From: an uncultured Lachnoclostridium sp.
GTDB lineage: Bacteria; Bacillota; Clostridia; Lachnospirales; Lachnospiraceae
DNA: 39,484 bases
Direction of reading: 5' to 3'
NCBI GenBank assembly: GCA_948330435.1
Contig: CAOJBY010000030.1
Coordinates: forward strand, 1 to 39,484
The notes below the pieces were generated by a model. That model worked only from the letters and a program-made list of their open reading frames with translations. It was not told where the DNA came from and did no database searches. Both the position numbers and the translations under genes were made by a program. Positions 7,048 through 15,034 of this stretch are shown here, piece by piece. Position 1 is the stretch's first letter. Every line of letters begins with the position of its first letter.

Positions 7048-9180
7048 TTGAAATATTACACACAGAAATTTGTTCCGGAATATACCATAACCATGACACC
7101 TATGGGGAAGATTGCCGGCTATCCTGTAAGGCCGGGGCTGTTTGATGTAAATGGAGCTATGGCTCTGCCAAATGGAGTGAATTTTACAGTACACACCCAT
7201 TTTGGAACTTCCTGTGAGCTGCTGCTGTTTTATGAGGGAGAGGAGGAACCCTATGCGGTGCTTCCGTTTCCGGAGGAATACAAGATTGGCGACGTGTATT
7301 CCATGATTGTATTTGGATTGAATATTGAGAAATTTGAATACGCCTATCGGGTGGGAGGTCCCTATGAGCCGGAACAGGGGATGATATTTGATAAGAAGTC
7401 CATACTGTTAGATCCTTATGCCAGGGTTGTTACCCGGCAGGGTCGTTGGGGCGAACGGCGAAGCAGAGGGTATCGGGCACGGGTGGTAAAAGATATTTTT
7501 GACTGGGGGGACATGCCTCAATCCGCACGGGAGTTGAGCGATCTGGTCATCTATGAACTTCATGTGCGGGGCTATACCCAGCATCCCTCCTCAGAAGTGA
7601 AGAATCCGGGAACTTTTGCGGGACTGAAAGAGAAGATACCTTATCTGAAAGAATTGGGAATCAATGCGGTAGAACTGATGCCTATATTTGCATTTGACGA
7701 AACCATGAATTCTCGGGAAATGAACGGACAGAAGCTTTTGGATTATTGGGGATACAATTCTATTGGTTTTTTTGCACCCAATACCAATTATACCTCTGTG
7801 CGGGAGTACAATCGGGAGGGGACGGAATTAAAGGAGCTGATTCGGGAACTTCATAACAACGGAATCGAAGTAATCCTGGATGTTGTCTTTAACCATACAG
7901 CAGAGGGAAATGAGCATGGTCCCACTTTTTGTTTCAAGGGCTTTGACAATAAGGTCTATTATATGCTGACCCCGGATGGGAATTATTATAATTTCAGCGG
8001 CTGCGGCAATACCCTGAACTGCAATCACCCGATTGTTCACCAGTTGATTCTGGAATGCCTCCGGTACTGGACGGTCAGCTACCGGGTGGACGGCTTTCGC
8101 TTTGATCTGGCAAGCATTCTGGGAAGAAATGAGGACGGCTCGCCTATCAGCAATCCGCCTCTGTTAAAGAGTCTGGCTTATGATCCCATTTTAAGCAAGG
8201 TAAAATTGATTGCGGAGGCATGGGATGCAGGCGGTCTGTATCAGGTTGGCCGTTTTCCGGCCAGCAAGCGGTGGGCGGAATGGAATGGAAGATATCGGGA
8301 TTCTCTTCGAAGCTTTTTAAAAGGGGAAAACCATATGGCCAGGGAAGCAGCCTGGAGCATCGGCGGTTCCGGTGATCTCTATGGAGATCACAGAGATGGC
8401 CACGAGAAAGACTATGCAGGTTACAACTCCTGCGTGAATTTCTTTACCTGCCACGATGGATTTTCCCTGTATGACCTCTATTCTTACAATGAAAAGCATA
8501 ATGAGAGTAATGGCTGGGGCAATACAGACGGCTCGGACAATAATCGAAGCTGGAACTGTGGAGTTGAGGGAGAGACAGATGACCCGGAGGTTTTAAAGCT
8601 GCGGTTCCGCATGATTCGGAATGCCTGTGCAGTGCTTATGTGCAGTAGGGGAACGCCCATGTTTCTGGCGGGAGATGAGTTTGGGAATACTCAGCATGGC
8701 AACAATAACAGCTACTGCCATGACAACGAGATCTCATGGCTGAACTGGGAACTTTTAGAGAAGAACAGGGAACTGTTTGAATTCTTTCAATTTATGATTG
8801 CTTTCCGTCACAACCATCCGGTTATTCGTAAGACGCTGCCGGGGGCAGTCTGCGGAATGGGGCTTATACATGCCCATGGTGTGGATGCCGACAGGCATAT
8901 TCTTATGGATGGAGAAAGAACTTTCGGAATGAGCTTTGCAGGCTATGACAGGGAGCGTGGCCGGGATGACATTGTTTATATTGCATTGAATACTTTTTGG
9001 GAGGATGTGGAGATCACTCTCCCCAGAATTTACTGTTCCGGCTCCTGGTATCTCAATGTGAATACTTACGGAGACAGGGAGGGGCGTTATTTCTACCCGA
9101 AAGATCAGGAAATACGGATTGACGGACATTTCGTTATGCGGCCCCGTTCAGTGGCAGTGTTTACGGTTCGGGATTTTTAA
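7048..9180 (+). CDS. glgX: Glycogen debranching enzyme, GH13 isoamylase/pullulanase type
   Basis: The 710-residue enzyme is predicted to hydrolyse alpha-1,6 branches in glycogen or related glucans. An N-terminal CBM48-like region (residues about 15-110) is followed by a GH13 barrel. Conserved regions are DVVFNHTAEG, VDGFRFDLA (nucleophile Asp353), LIAEAWDAGG (acid/base Glu390) and FFTCHDGF (Asp470 transition-state stabiliser). GTPMFLAGDEFGNTQ is typical of the GlgX/TreX/isoamylase group. No signal peptide is visible, so it is probably cytoplasmic. The start is TTG 7048, with AAGGAGG at 7035-7041; the next ATG would leave the ribosome site too far away. It stands alone, without other glycogen genes nearby. 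GlgX versus a broader pullulanase label cannot be settled by eye. Confidence 0.9.
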   Translation: MKYYTQKFVPEYTITMTPMGKIAGYPVRPGLFDVNGAMALPNGVNFTVHTHFGTSCELLLFYEGEEEPYAVLPFPEEYKIGDVYSMIVFGLNIEKFEYAYRVGGPYEPEQGMIFDKKSILLDPYARVVTRQGRWGERRSRGYRARVVKDIFDWGDMPQSARELSDLVIYELHVRGYTQHPSSEVKNPGTFAGLKEKIPYLKELGINAVELMPIFAFDETMNSREMNGQKLLDYWGYNSIGFFAPNTNYTSVREYNREGTELKELIRELHNNGIEVILDVVFNHTAEGNEHGPTFCFKGFDNKVYYMLTPDGNYYNFSGCGNTLNCNHPIVHQLILECLRYWTVSYRVDGFRFDLASILGRNEDGSPISNPPLLKSLAYDPILSKVKLIAEAWDAGGLYQVGRFPASKRWAEWNGRYRDSLRSFLKGENHMAREAAWSIGGSGDLYGDHRDGHEKDYAGYNSCVNFFTCHDGFSLYDLYSYNEKHNESNGWGNTDGSDNNRSWNCGVEGETDDPEVLKLRFRMIRNACAVLMCSRGTPMFLAGDEFGNTQHGNNNSYCHDNEISWLNWELLEKNRELFEFFQFMIAFRHNHPVIRKTLPGAVCGMGLIHAHGVDADRHILMDGERTFGMSFAGYDRERGRDDIVYIALNTFWEDVEITLPRIYCSGSWYLNVNTYGDREGRYFYPKDQEIRIDGHFVMRPRSVAVFTVRDF

Positions 9181-9196
9181 AAAAATTAAGAATAAG

Positions 9197-9240
9197 GGCC
9201 ATCCAATATTCCACACAGGGAAAGCGGATGGCCTGTATTT
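9197..9240 (+). terminator. Terminator after the debranching enzyme
   Basis: GGCCATCC (9198-9205) pairs with GGATGGCC (9226-9233), followed by TGTATTT. The position between converging genes suits a shared terminator, although the T-run is weak. Confidence 0.6.
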
Positions 9241-9655
9241 ATGTATGATCAATCACTGCAGCGGCTTTCAAAGCCTGATCGATAATATGACGCTGCGTTG
9301 TCTCAAGCTTGGCATTATCAGGTAGGGAAAAGGGCTTGTCATCCAGGAAAGCATTGGAAAGCTGGTAGACATAATATTCTGCATCCGGCTGTGCTTCAGC
9401 AAGAGTATCCCCCTGAATCCGCATATCCTCTGTATCTGTTTCCCGCCCAAGACCCATAGATGTAAGAGTTTCCAGCATAATAGCAAAGTGCTCTTCATCC
9501 CAGGCAGACAGGTACATACATTTACACAGCCCCTTTGTAAAAAAAGGATAATCTCCATAACAGTCCAGCAATTCCCAGAATCGGGTTCGATGTCCCGAGC
9601 TTTCAAATAGCTTTTCCTCGTCCAGACAGAGAAAGCACCTATCTTTCCAATTCAT
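9239..9655 (-). CDS. Unknown Cys-rich small protein
   Basis: I do not recognise this 138-residue acidic protein. The N-terminal part has MNWKDRCFLCLDE and, later, GLCKCMYLSAW. The two CxxC/CxC-like pairs could bind a metal, but this is a guess. The remainder is mostly helical-looking and acidic (ETLTSMGLG, AEYYVYQLSNAF), with no signal peptide or membrane span. A GGGGG-type ribosome site lies just before ATG 9655. It is a single gene in the minus orientation between two plus-strand genes. Coding status is supported by its ribosome site, clean length and position flush against a terminator. Confidence 0.7.
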   Translation of the reverse strand: MNWKDRCFLCLDEEKLFESSGHRTRFWELLDCYGDYPFFTKGLCKCMYLSAWDEEHFAIMLETLTSMGLGRETDTEDMRIQGDTLAEAQPDAEYYVYQLSNAFLDDKPFSLPDNAKLETTQRHIIDQALKAAAVIDHT

Positions 9656-9742
9656 AAATAATCCCCCTATTGCTTACGATGAGTCCATTTATAGAGATTT
9701 TACTCCATTGAAAGGAAGAACACAAGAGGATGTAAAAAACAA

Positions 9743-9773
9743 TTGACTTAAACCGGACTTTAAGAATTATAAT
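9743..9773 (+). promoter_or_regulatory. Putative promoter for the aldo/keto reductase
   Basis: TTGACT (9743-9748) and TATAAT (9768-9773) are separated by 19 bases, slightly longer than ideal. They lie 35 nt before the chosen ATG at 9808. Confidence 0.6.
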
Positions 9774-9807
9774 GAAAATAGATTTTGCGTATAAAAGGAG
9801 GAGACCT

Positions 9808-10956
9808 ATGAATTACAGAATATTGGGACGAACGGGATTAAAGGTAGGAGAGATTGGAATGGGATGCGAGGGGTTTGTAGATCAGCCCTACGAGACGGTT
9901 AAAGCGTACATAGATCGCATGGAGGAGACAGGTGTAAATTGTATTGATCTTTATACACCAAATCCGGAATTTCGTTCGAATCTGGGAAAGGCACTTGAGG
10001 GACGCAGAGAGAAGTTTGTACTTCAGGCTCACTTGTGTACCATATGGAAAGACGGACAGTATAAACGCACCAGAAAGCTTACGGAAGTTAAGGAGGGATT
10101 TGAAGATCAGCTTCGCCGTCTGGAGACGGATCATGTAGAGATTGGTATGATCCATTATGTGGATTCTTTAGAGGACTGGGAGAATATAAAAAATGGTGAT
10201 GTAATCAAATACGCCCTTGAGTTAAAGGAAAAGGGAACGATTGGCTGTGTCGGTATGTCCAGCCACAATCCGGAAGCGGCTCTTGCGGCAGTAAACAGCG
10301 GTCTTATTGATGTGCTTATGTTCAGTGTGAATCCCTGCTATGACTTGCTTCCGGCCAATGAGGATGTAGAGTCCCTGTGGGATGAGAAAAATTATGAGAA
10401 GCCTTTGGTAAATATGGATCCAAAGCGGCAGGAACTTTATGAGGTCTGTCAGAGGGAAGGGGTTGGAATCACGGTTATGAAAGCGTTCGGCGGCGGAGAT
10501 CTCTTAAGTGCTGAACTTTCCCCTGCGGGAAAGGCATTGACAGCCTTTCAGTGCATCCACTATGCCCTCACTCGTCCGGCAGTAGCTTGTGTCATGTCCG
10601 GAGCCAGAACTATGGAGGATCTGGAAACCAGTATTGCCTACGAGACGGCAGGGAAAGAGGAAAAGGACTATGCGGCGGCATTTGTATCCATGCCGAAGAT
10701 AAGCTGGCAGGGTCATTGCATGTATTGCGGTCACTGTGCTCCCTGCTCCAGGGGAATTGATGTGGCTTCCGTAACAAAGTTCCTGAATCTGGCAAAAGCA
10801 CAGGGCAGCGTGCCGGAGACGGTGCGAGAGCATTACGGAATCCTGGAGCATAAAGCATCGGAGTGTATCGCCTGTGGAGCCTGTGAGAAGCGTTGTCCTT
10901 TCGGTGTGTCAATTATTAAGAATATGCATCGGGCGTCGGAGATTTTCGGGGTTTAA
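9808..10956 (+). CDS. Aldo/keto reductase with C-terminal ferredoxin domain
   Basis: The 382-residue protein combines an NAD(P)H-dependent aldo/keto reductase barrel with a C-terminal cysteine-rich domain. MNYRILGRTGLKVGEIGMG opens the barrel. CIDLYTPNP supplies the likely Asp and Tyr, and GMIHYVDS the His. Near the C-terminus CMYCGHCAPCSRG and CIACGACEKRCPFG hold eight Cys, and the second is a standard 4Fe-4S signature. Such fused reductases are common in anaerobes and are usually annotated only by family; the substrate is unknown. ATG 9808 has AAAGGAGGAG directly upstream, and the 12 extra codons of the longer frame were dropped. It appears to be a single-gene unit. Confidence 0.9.
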   Translation: MNYRILGRTGLKVGEIGMGCEGFVDQPYETVKAYIDRMEETGVNCIDLYTPNPEFRSNLGKALEGRREKFVLQAHLCTIWKDGQYKRTRKLTEVKEGFEDQLRRLETDHVEIGMIHYVDSLEDWENIKNGDVIKYALELKEKGTIGCVGMSSHNPEAALAAVNSGLIDVLMFSVNPCYDLLPANEDVESLWDEKNYEKPLVNMDPKRQELYEVCQREGVGITVMKAFGGGDLLSAELSPAGKALTAFQCIHYALTRPAVACVMSGARTMEDLETSIAYETAGKEEKDYAAAFVSMPKISWQGHCMYCGHCAPCSRGIDVASVTKFLNLAKAQGSVPETVREHYGILEHKASECIACGACEKRCPFGVSIIKNMHRASEIFGV

Positions 10957-11037
10957 TAGCAGCAAAAAATTTTTGCCGCATAGAATAGAAAAAAGACTGT
11001 GAATTGCACAGTAAAAATAAGAGAGATGAGAGACACA

Positions 11038-12126
11038 ATGGCCAATATGCTTGACTACTTAGTCTGGAGAGGCGATCTGTCTTTTTCTGAGGTTCCCATT
11101 ACACCAGTGGATGGCCTGCTTTTAAGCACTTTGTCCTACATACAGTTCGACAATATGGTATCAAAGGATCCATATGAGGCACCAACACTGTCAGAACTTT
11201 CTCAAATGTTTTTGGAACTGCCAAAGGAAGCTATGGAAAGCCGATTTCGAGATTCCAAGGATGCAGCTCTGATACAAGCCTTAGGAGAAAGCAGGCGCTT
11301 TGGCCCCCTACATTTGACGGCTGCGAAAGAATTGCTGGATGATAAGATGGAACTTCAATTTGCGGCTATTACGCTTCTTTTGGAAGATGAAGGAGCACTG
11401 ATAGCCTTTCGGGGAACAGATGGTACGCTTATTGGTTGGAAAGAAGACCTGAACTTAAGCTTTCTGGATGTGATTCCCGGGCAGGTGGAAGCCAGAAGAT
11501 ACTTAGAGGACATGGCCCAGACCTGTACGGGGAAGCTTTATGTTGTCGGCCACTCTAAAGGTGGCAATCTGGCAGTGTACGCAGCCATTCGATGCAAGAA
11601 TGATACAAGAAGCCGTATCCAGGCAGTTTATAATTATGATGGTCCGGGTTTTCGGCAGAAAGTATTGGAGGATCCGGGATATGCAGAGATCTTGGATCGG
11701 GTATATACATTTGTTCCTCAATCCTCTGTAGTGGGAATGCTGTTGGAACATGAAGAACCTTATACGGTTGTTTACAGCACAAAAGAGGGGCTTCTTCAAC
11801 ATGAGCCTTATTCCTGGGAGGTTCTGGGAAATGGGTTTGTTGAACTTCCCCAGGTGACAGAGGGAAGCCGTATGGTGGATGAAACCATAAAGAATTGGCT
11901 TGCGGGCTTATCTGTTAAAGAACGGGAAGCTTTCGTAGATGCTCTGTATGAACTCCTTAAAGATTCTGATATTAAACATGTTGGAGAACTTGCCAGGCCC
12001 AAGTACATCTATGCTGTTTTGCAAAGACTTGGGCAGGAGGATGGAAAAACAAAGCGAATGCTGTTAGAGACAATCATGAAACTTTTTAAGGATTTCAATG
12101 GTTCTGGTTCCATATTTGACCATTAA
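11038..12126 (+). CDS. DUF2974-like alpha/beta hydrolase
   Basis: The 362-residue protein has a lipase/esterase-like core. MANMLDYLVWRGDLSF is the usual N-terminus of the DUF2974 (Mbeg1-like) family, which decided the start at ATG 11038 over the GTG at 10999. LIAFRGTDGTLIGWKED and VVGHSKGGNLAVYAA follow, the latter with the nucleophile elbow and predicted Ser173. YNYDGPGF and YTFVPQSSVVGMLL are also family-like. Esterase activity is expected from the fold, but no physiological substrate is established. The upstream ribosome site is weak. Shikimate kinase follows after 61 nt. Confidence 0.85.
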   Translation: MANMLDYLVWRGDLSFSEVPITPVDGLLLSTLSYIQFDNMVSKDPYEAPTLSELSQMFLELPKEAMESRFRDSKDAALIQALGESRRFGPLHLTAAKELLDDKMELQFAAITLLLEDEGALIAFRGTDGTLIGWKEDLNLSFLDVIPGQVEARRYLEDMAQTCTGKLYVVGHSKGGNLAVYAAIRCKNDTRSRIQAVYNYDGPGFRQKVLEDPGYAEILDRVYTFVPQSSVVGMLLEHEEPYTVVYSTKEGLLQHEPYSWEVLGNGFVELPQVTEGSRMVDETIKNWLAGLSVKEREAFVDALYELLKDSDIKHVGELARPKYIYAVLQRLGQEDGKTKRMLLETIMKLFKDFNGSGSIFDH

Positions 12127-12187
12127 AAAAGCAGTGGCGGCGAAGAGAACAGTATGTTATACTTGGACTCGGCAGGAGGAATGAGAC

Positions 12188-12706
12188 ATGAAAGATACGA
12201 TTTTTTTAATTGGATTTATGGGTGCCGGGAAATCCACAATAGCAGAGTGCCTGAGACAGAATTATGGACGAAAAGTTGTGGAGATGGATCAGAAGATTGA
12301 GGAACAAGAGCAGATGGCGATTTCCAGAATTTTTGAGGAAAAAGGGGAGGACTATTTCCGGGGATTGGAAACAAAACTCTTGCAGAAACTTCGGGGACAG
12401 CCTAATTTGGTAGTCTCCTGTGGAGGGGGAGTACCTCTTCGGGTATGTAATGTAGAAGTGATGAAAGAGAGTGGACAGGTGATTTTCCTGACTGCCACAC
12501 CGGAGACTGTTTATCGGCGTGTAAAGGACAGCCATAACCGTCCTCTGTTGGAAAAAAATAAGAATATTCCTTTTATTGCTTCACTGATGAACGAACGCAA
12601 AAGCTGGTATGAGGCCGCTGCAGATTATCTGGTAGCTACAGACAATCGGGCCGCAGAAGAAATATGCAAAGAGATTATGGAAAGGCTTTCAGGTATTAAA
12701 AGATAG
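12188..12706 (+). CDS. aroK: Shikimate kinase
   Basis: AroK phosphorylates shikimate at O3 in the chorismate pathway. The 172-residue product has IGFMGAGKST (Walker A, residues 9-16), EMDQKIEE (the Asp that contacts shikimate), YFRGLETKLL (with the substrate Arg), VVSCGGGVPL (the GGG substrate motif) and the lid-region NRPLL. The length is typical of stand-alone shikimate kinases. AGGAGGA at 12174-12180 supports the ATG. No other aro genes are nearby, so it is a dispersed pathway gene. Confidence 0.94.
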   Translation: MKDTIFLIGFMGAGKSTIAECLRQNYGRKVVEMDQKIEEQEQMAISRIFEEKGEDYFRGLETKLLQKLRGQPNLVVSCGGGVPLRVCNVEVMKESGQVIFLTATPETVYRRVKDSHNRPLLEKNKNIPFIASLMNERKSWYEAAADYLVATDNRAAEEICKEIMERLSGIKR

Positions 12707-12868
12707 TAGTGGAAAATGAAAAAATTAGCTTCCAAAACCATAAAAAACTGTCAAAATTAGGTATGGACAAAGAACCGTCAAAGAGAGTATGATAGAAGAA
12801 GTGATGTAAACCTGAAAGTGATTTCTAAGGGGAAGCAAAAGCGTCCCCCCTGTGAGGAGGATATAAAA

Positions 12869-13456
12869 TTGAGAAAAAAATCACATATTTCTCTTGCAAA
12901 ATATATTGTAGAGGATATGAAAGTACCAGAACTTGAGGCACATCGGAAAGCTTTTTATCTGGGAAGTATTCTTCCGGATTGCAAGCCTTCTTTTTTAACC
13001 AGACGTCATGAATTCGAAGAGACCTTTGGCATTGTAACAGATCAGATCTGTGAACTTGCGAAGAAAGATGTTTGGAAGCATCAAAACCTGCGTGTTTATA
13101 TGCGGCATCTGGGAGAAGTGATTCATTATATAGCGGATTATTTTACCTTTCCTCATAACATCAACTATGATGGGAATCTTAAGGACCATTGTTATTATGA
13201 AAAGGCACTGAAGTTTCGTCTGCGGGAGTATGTGACAAGCGGTGAAGCTTTTCGGGAGCAAGTGGAGGAAAAGCATTTTACCACACCGGAGGCAATCGTG
13301 AACTTTATCAGGAATGTTCATAAGGAATATTTAAGCAGAAAGCACAATGTGGAAGAGGATTGCCATTATATTGTGCGTGTCTGTCGCCAGGTTGTTCAGG
13401 GGATTCTGAATTTGATTAACGGCACATCGAGATCCAGTTTACTGGCAGCAGTATAA
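12869..13456 (+). CDS. Zinc-dependent phospholipase C-like protein
   Basis: The 195-residue protein matches the small zinc-dependent phospholipase C-like family of Clostridia. Predicted His and Asp ligands occur in SHISLAKYIVED, AFYLGSILPDCKPS, RHLGEVIHYIADYFTFPHN and HCYYEKAL. No signal peptide is visible, which sets it apart from secreted phospholipase toxins. The function may be intracellular and is not known. The start is TTG 12869, preceded by GAGGAGG (12854-12860); the frame extends to an ATG at 12818, but without a ribosome site. The gap 12707-12868 holds a weak promoter-like pair (TGGACA 12764, TATGAT 12788, spacing 18). Confidence 0.82.
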   Translation: MRKKSHISLAKYIVEDMKVPELEAHRKAFYLGSILPDCKPSFLTRRHEFEETFGIVTDQICELAKKDVWKHQNLRVYMRHLGEVIHYIADYFTFPHNINYDGNLKDHCYYEKALKFRLREYVTSGEAFREQVEEKHFTTPEAIVNFIRNVHKEYLSRKHNVEEDCHYIVRVCRQVVQGILNLINGTSRSSLLAAV

Positions 13457-13463
13457 TAAAAAA

Positions 13464-13510
13464 GAAAAAAGACCGCCGGGCGGAATGATTCCCGCTTTGG
13501 TGGTCTTTTT
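13464..13510. terminator. Bidirectional rho-independent terminator
   Basis: AAAAAAGACCGCC pairs with GGTGGTCTTTTT around a GC-rich loop. It has A-tracts on one side and T-tracts on the other, so it can terminate both the plus-strand phospholipase-like gene and the minus-strand SH3 gene. Confidence 0.88.
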
Positions 13511-13533
13511 GTATGAAAGCTTAAGTGGACAGG

Positions 13534-14910
13534 TTATTTCAACAGGGAGGAGGGTACATAGCCTTCCAGCTTTTTCCCATCCTGAGTGAAAGAAATCTTT
13601 GTCCATTTTTGTCCGTCCTCTCCGGTTACCTCTTTTAATATGGTTACCTTTGTACCATTTTGCAAAGTGGCACGAATGTCTGCATAAGGCGAAGCGTAAG
13701 TGCGTATCTGAGCAACAGCATTGCCACCGGCGGAGGTATTTGAATTATTGGAATTGGAACCTGTGGAAGAACCTCCTGTTCCGGGAGAAGAACTTCCTAC
13801 GTTCAGCAGATCGCCGCGGATATAACCCTCCAGGGAAACGCCATTTAATGTGTAGGCGATCTTGTACCATTTTCGTCCGTCATCCCCAGTCTTTTCCGAA
13901 CGGATGGTAACATTGGTTCCGGCGGACAGTTTGGAACGTATATCTCCATTGGTGGAAGCGAAAGTACGAATATTGGCAACAGCCGGTCGTATGGTTGCAG
14001 GTGTGTTAGACGTGCTTCCGGAGGAAGTGCCGGGGGAACTGGCGGTTCCGGACCCGGATCCTGAAAGCATGTCCGAACGAACATAACCATTTAACTGATA
14101 ACCTCTATCTTGATAAGATACCTTGTACCAGGTTTTCCCGTCATCACCGGTTTTGGAAGAAATCAAGGTAACTTGAGTGCCTCTGGTCAGCCGGGATCGG
14201 ATATCGGCATTGGTGGAGGCATAAGAACGGATTCTTACAATGTCACCATTTATGTAGCGTATACCGGACAAGTCTGTAGAATTGGAACTTGTACCACCGG
14301 GATTGGTATCTGATAGCAGATCTCCCCGGATATAACCTTCCATGGAAGTGCCGTTTTTGGTAAAGGAAATTTTATACCAGGTTTTGCCGTCGTTTGTTCC
14401 TGTTTTAGAGGAAAGAACCGTGACGCTGGTTCCCCGATCCAGTCGGGAACGAATGTCTCCGTTGGTGGAGGCATAGGAACGGACGATTGCCACGCTGGGT
14501 TTTACATAGCGGGTGGAGCCTGAACCTGCTGCAGTGCCGCCTGCGGTGCTAGAAGTGCTTCCACCGGAAGAATTGCCGGATACGCTGCCGGATACATTCA
14601 GCAGATCCGCCCGTACAAAGCCCTCCTTTGCATCACCGTTATAGGCAAAATAGACGTTGTACCATTTAAGGCCGTCATCTCCAGTGGTTTCGGAAATGAT
14701 AGTAACTTTTGTGCCTTGTGTAAGCTTGCACACAATAGAAGAACCGGTGGAAGCCTGGGAGCGGACGTTTAAGATACGATTTTTAACCGTACCGGTTGCT
14801 CTGGCAGCCTGAGAAGAAAACCCCGGCCCCAGGGGTGCCAGTAATAATGAAAGCAATAACAGCACGGAAAGAAGAAAGCTTGTCCGCCTGTGAATTATTT
14901 TGATTAACAT
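13534..14910 (-). CDS. Secreted protein with five bacterial SH3 domains
   Basis: The 458-residue protein has an N-terminal signal sequence (residues 1-36; hydrophobic core FLLSVLLLLSLLLAPLG). Five SH3b repeats follow at about 41-106, 134-200, 219-283, 305-371 and 397-458. Each contains the pattern R(S/T)xAS..(D)IxxxLxxGTxVT, then TGxDGxxWxK and a final EGY(I/V)RxDLL. The linkers between repeats are rich in Ser, Gly, Thr and Asn. Bacterial SH3 domains usually bind cell-wall peptides. No catalytic domain is present, so this is probably a wall-binding or adaptor protein rather than a hydrolase. The ribosome site is GAGGGGG before ATG 14910. A promoter at 14972-15000 fits. Confidence 0.9.
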   Translation of the reverse strand: MLIKIIHRRTSFLLSVLLLLSLLLAPLGPGFSSQAARATGTVKNRILNVRSQASTGSSIVCKLTQGTKVTIISETTGDDGLKWYNVYFAYNGDAKEGFVRADLLNVSGSVSGNSSGGSTSSTAGGTAAGSGSTRYVKPSVAIVRSYASTNGDIRSRLDRGTSVTVLSSKTGTNDGKTWYKISFTKNGTSMEGYIRGDLLSDTNPGGTSSNSTDLSGIRYINGDIVRIRSYASTNADIRSRLTRGTQVTLISSKTGDDGKTWYKVSYQDRGYQLNGYVRSDMLSGSGSGTASSPGTSSGSTSNTPATIRPAVANIRTFASTNGDIRSKLSAGTNVTIRSEKTGDDGRKWYKIAYTLNGVSLEGYIRGDLLNVGSSSPGTGGSSTGSNSNNSNTSAGGNAVAQIRTYASPYADIRATLQNGTKVTILKEVTGEDGQKWTKISFTQDGKKLEGYVPSSLLK

Positions 14911-14971
14911 AAAATACCCCCTCTACCTTACATTCAATAAAGAAACTACAAGTGTAAAAAACACCATTTTC

Positions 14972-15000
14972 AGTATAAGCTTCCTTATCAAAAAAAGCAA
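14972..15000 (-). promoter_or_regulatory. Promoter for the SH3 protein
   Basis: On the minus strand TTGCTT (14995-15000) and TATACT (14972-14977) are separated by 17 bases and lie about 60 nt before the start codon. Confidence 0.65.
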
Positions 15001-15034
15001 GGAACCGAGGGCAGTATTAAGAAAATCTTTCGAA

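Noticed and set aside
14110..14313. Plus-strand ORFs across the SH3 gene
   Set aside because: They arise from the repeated SH3 codons and have no ribosome sites.
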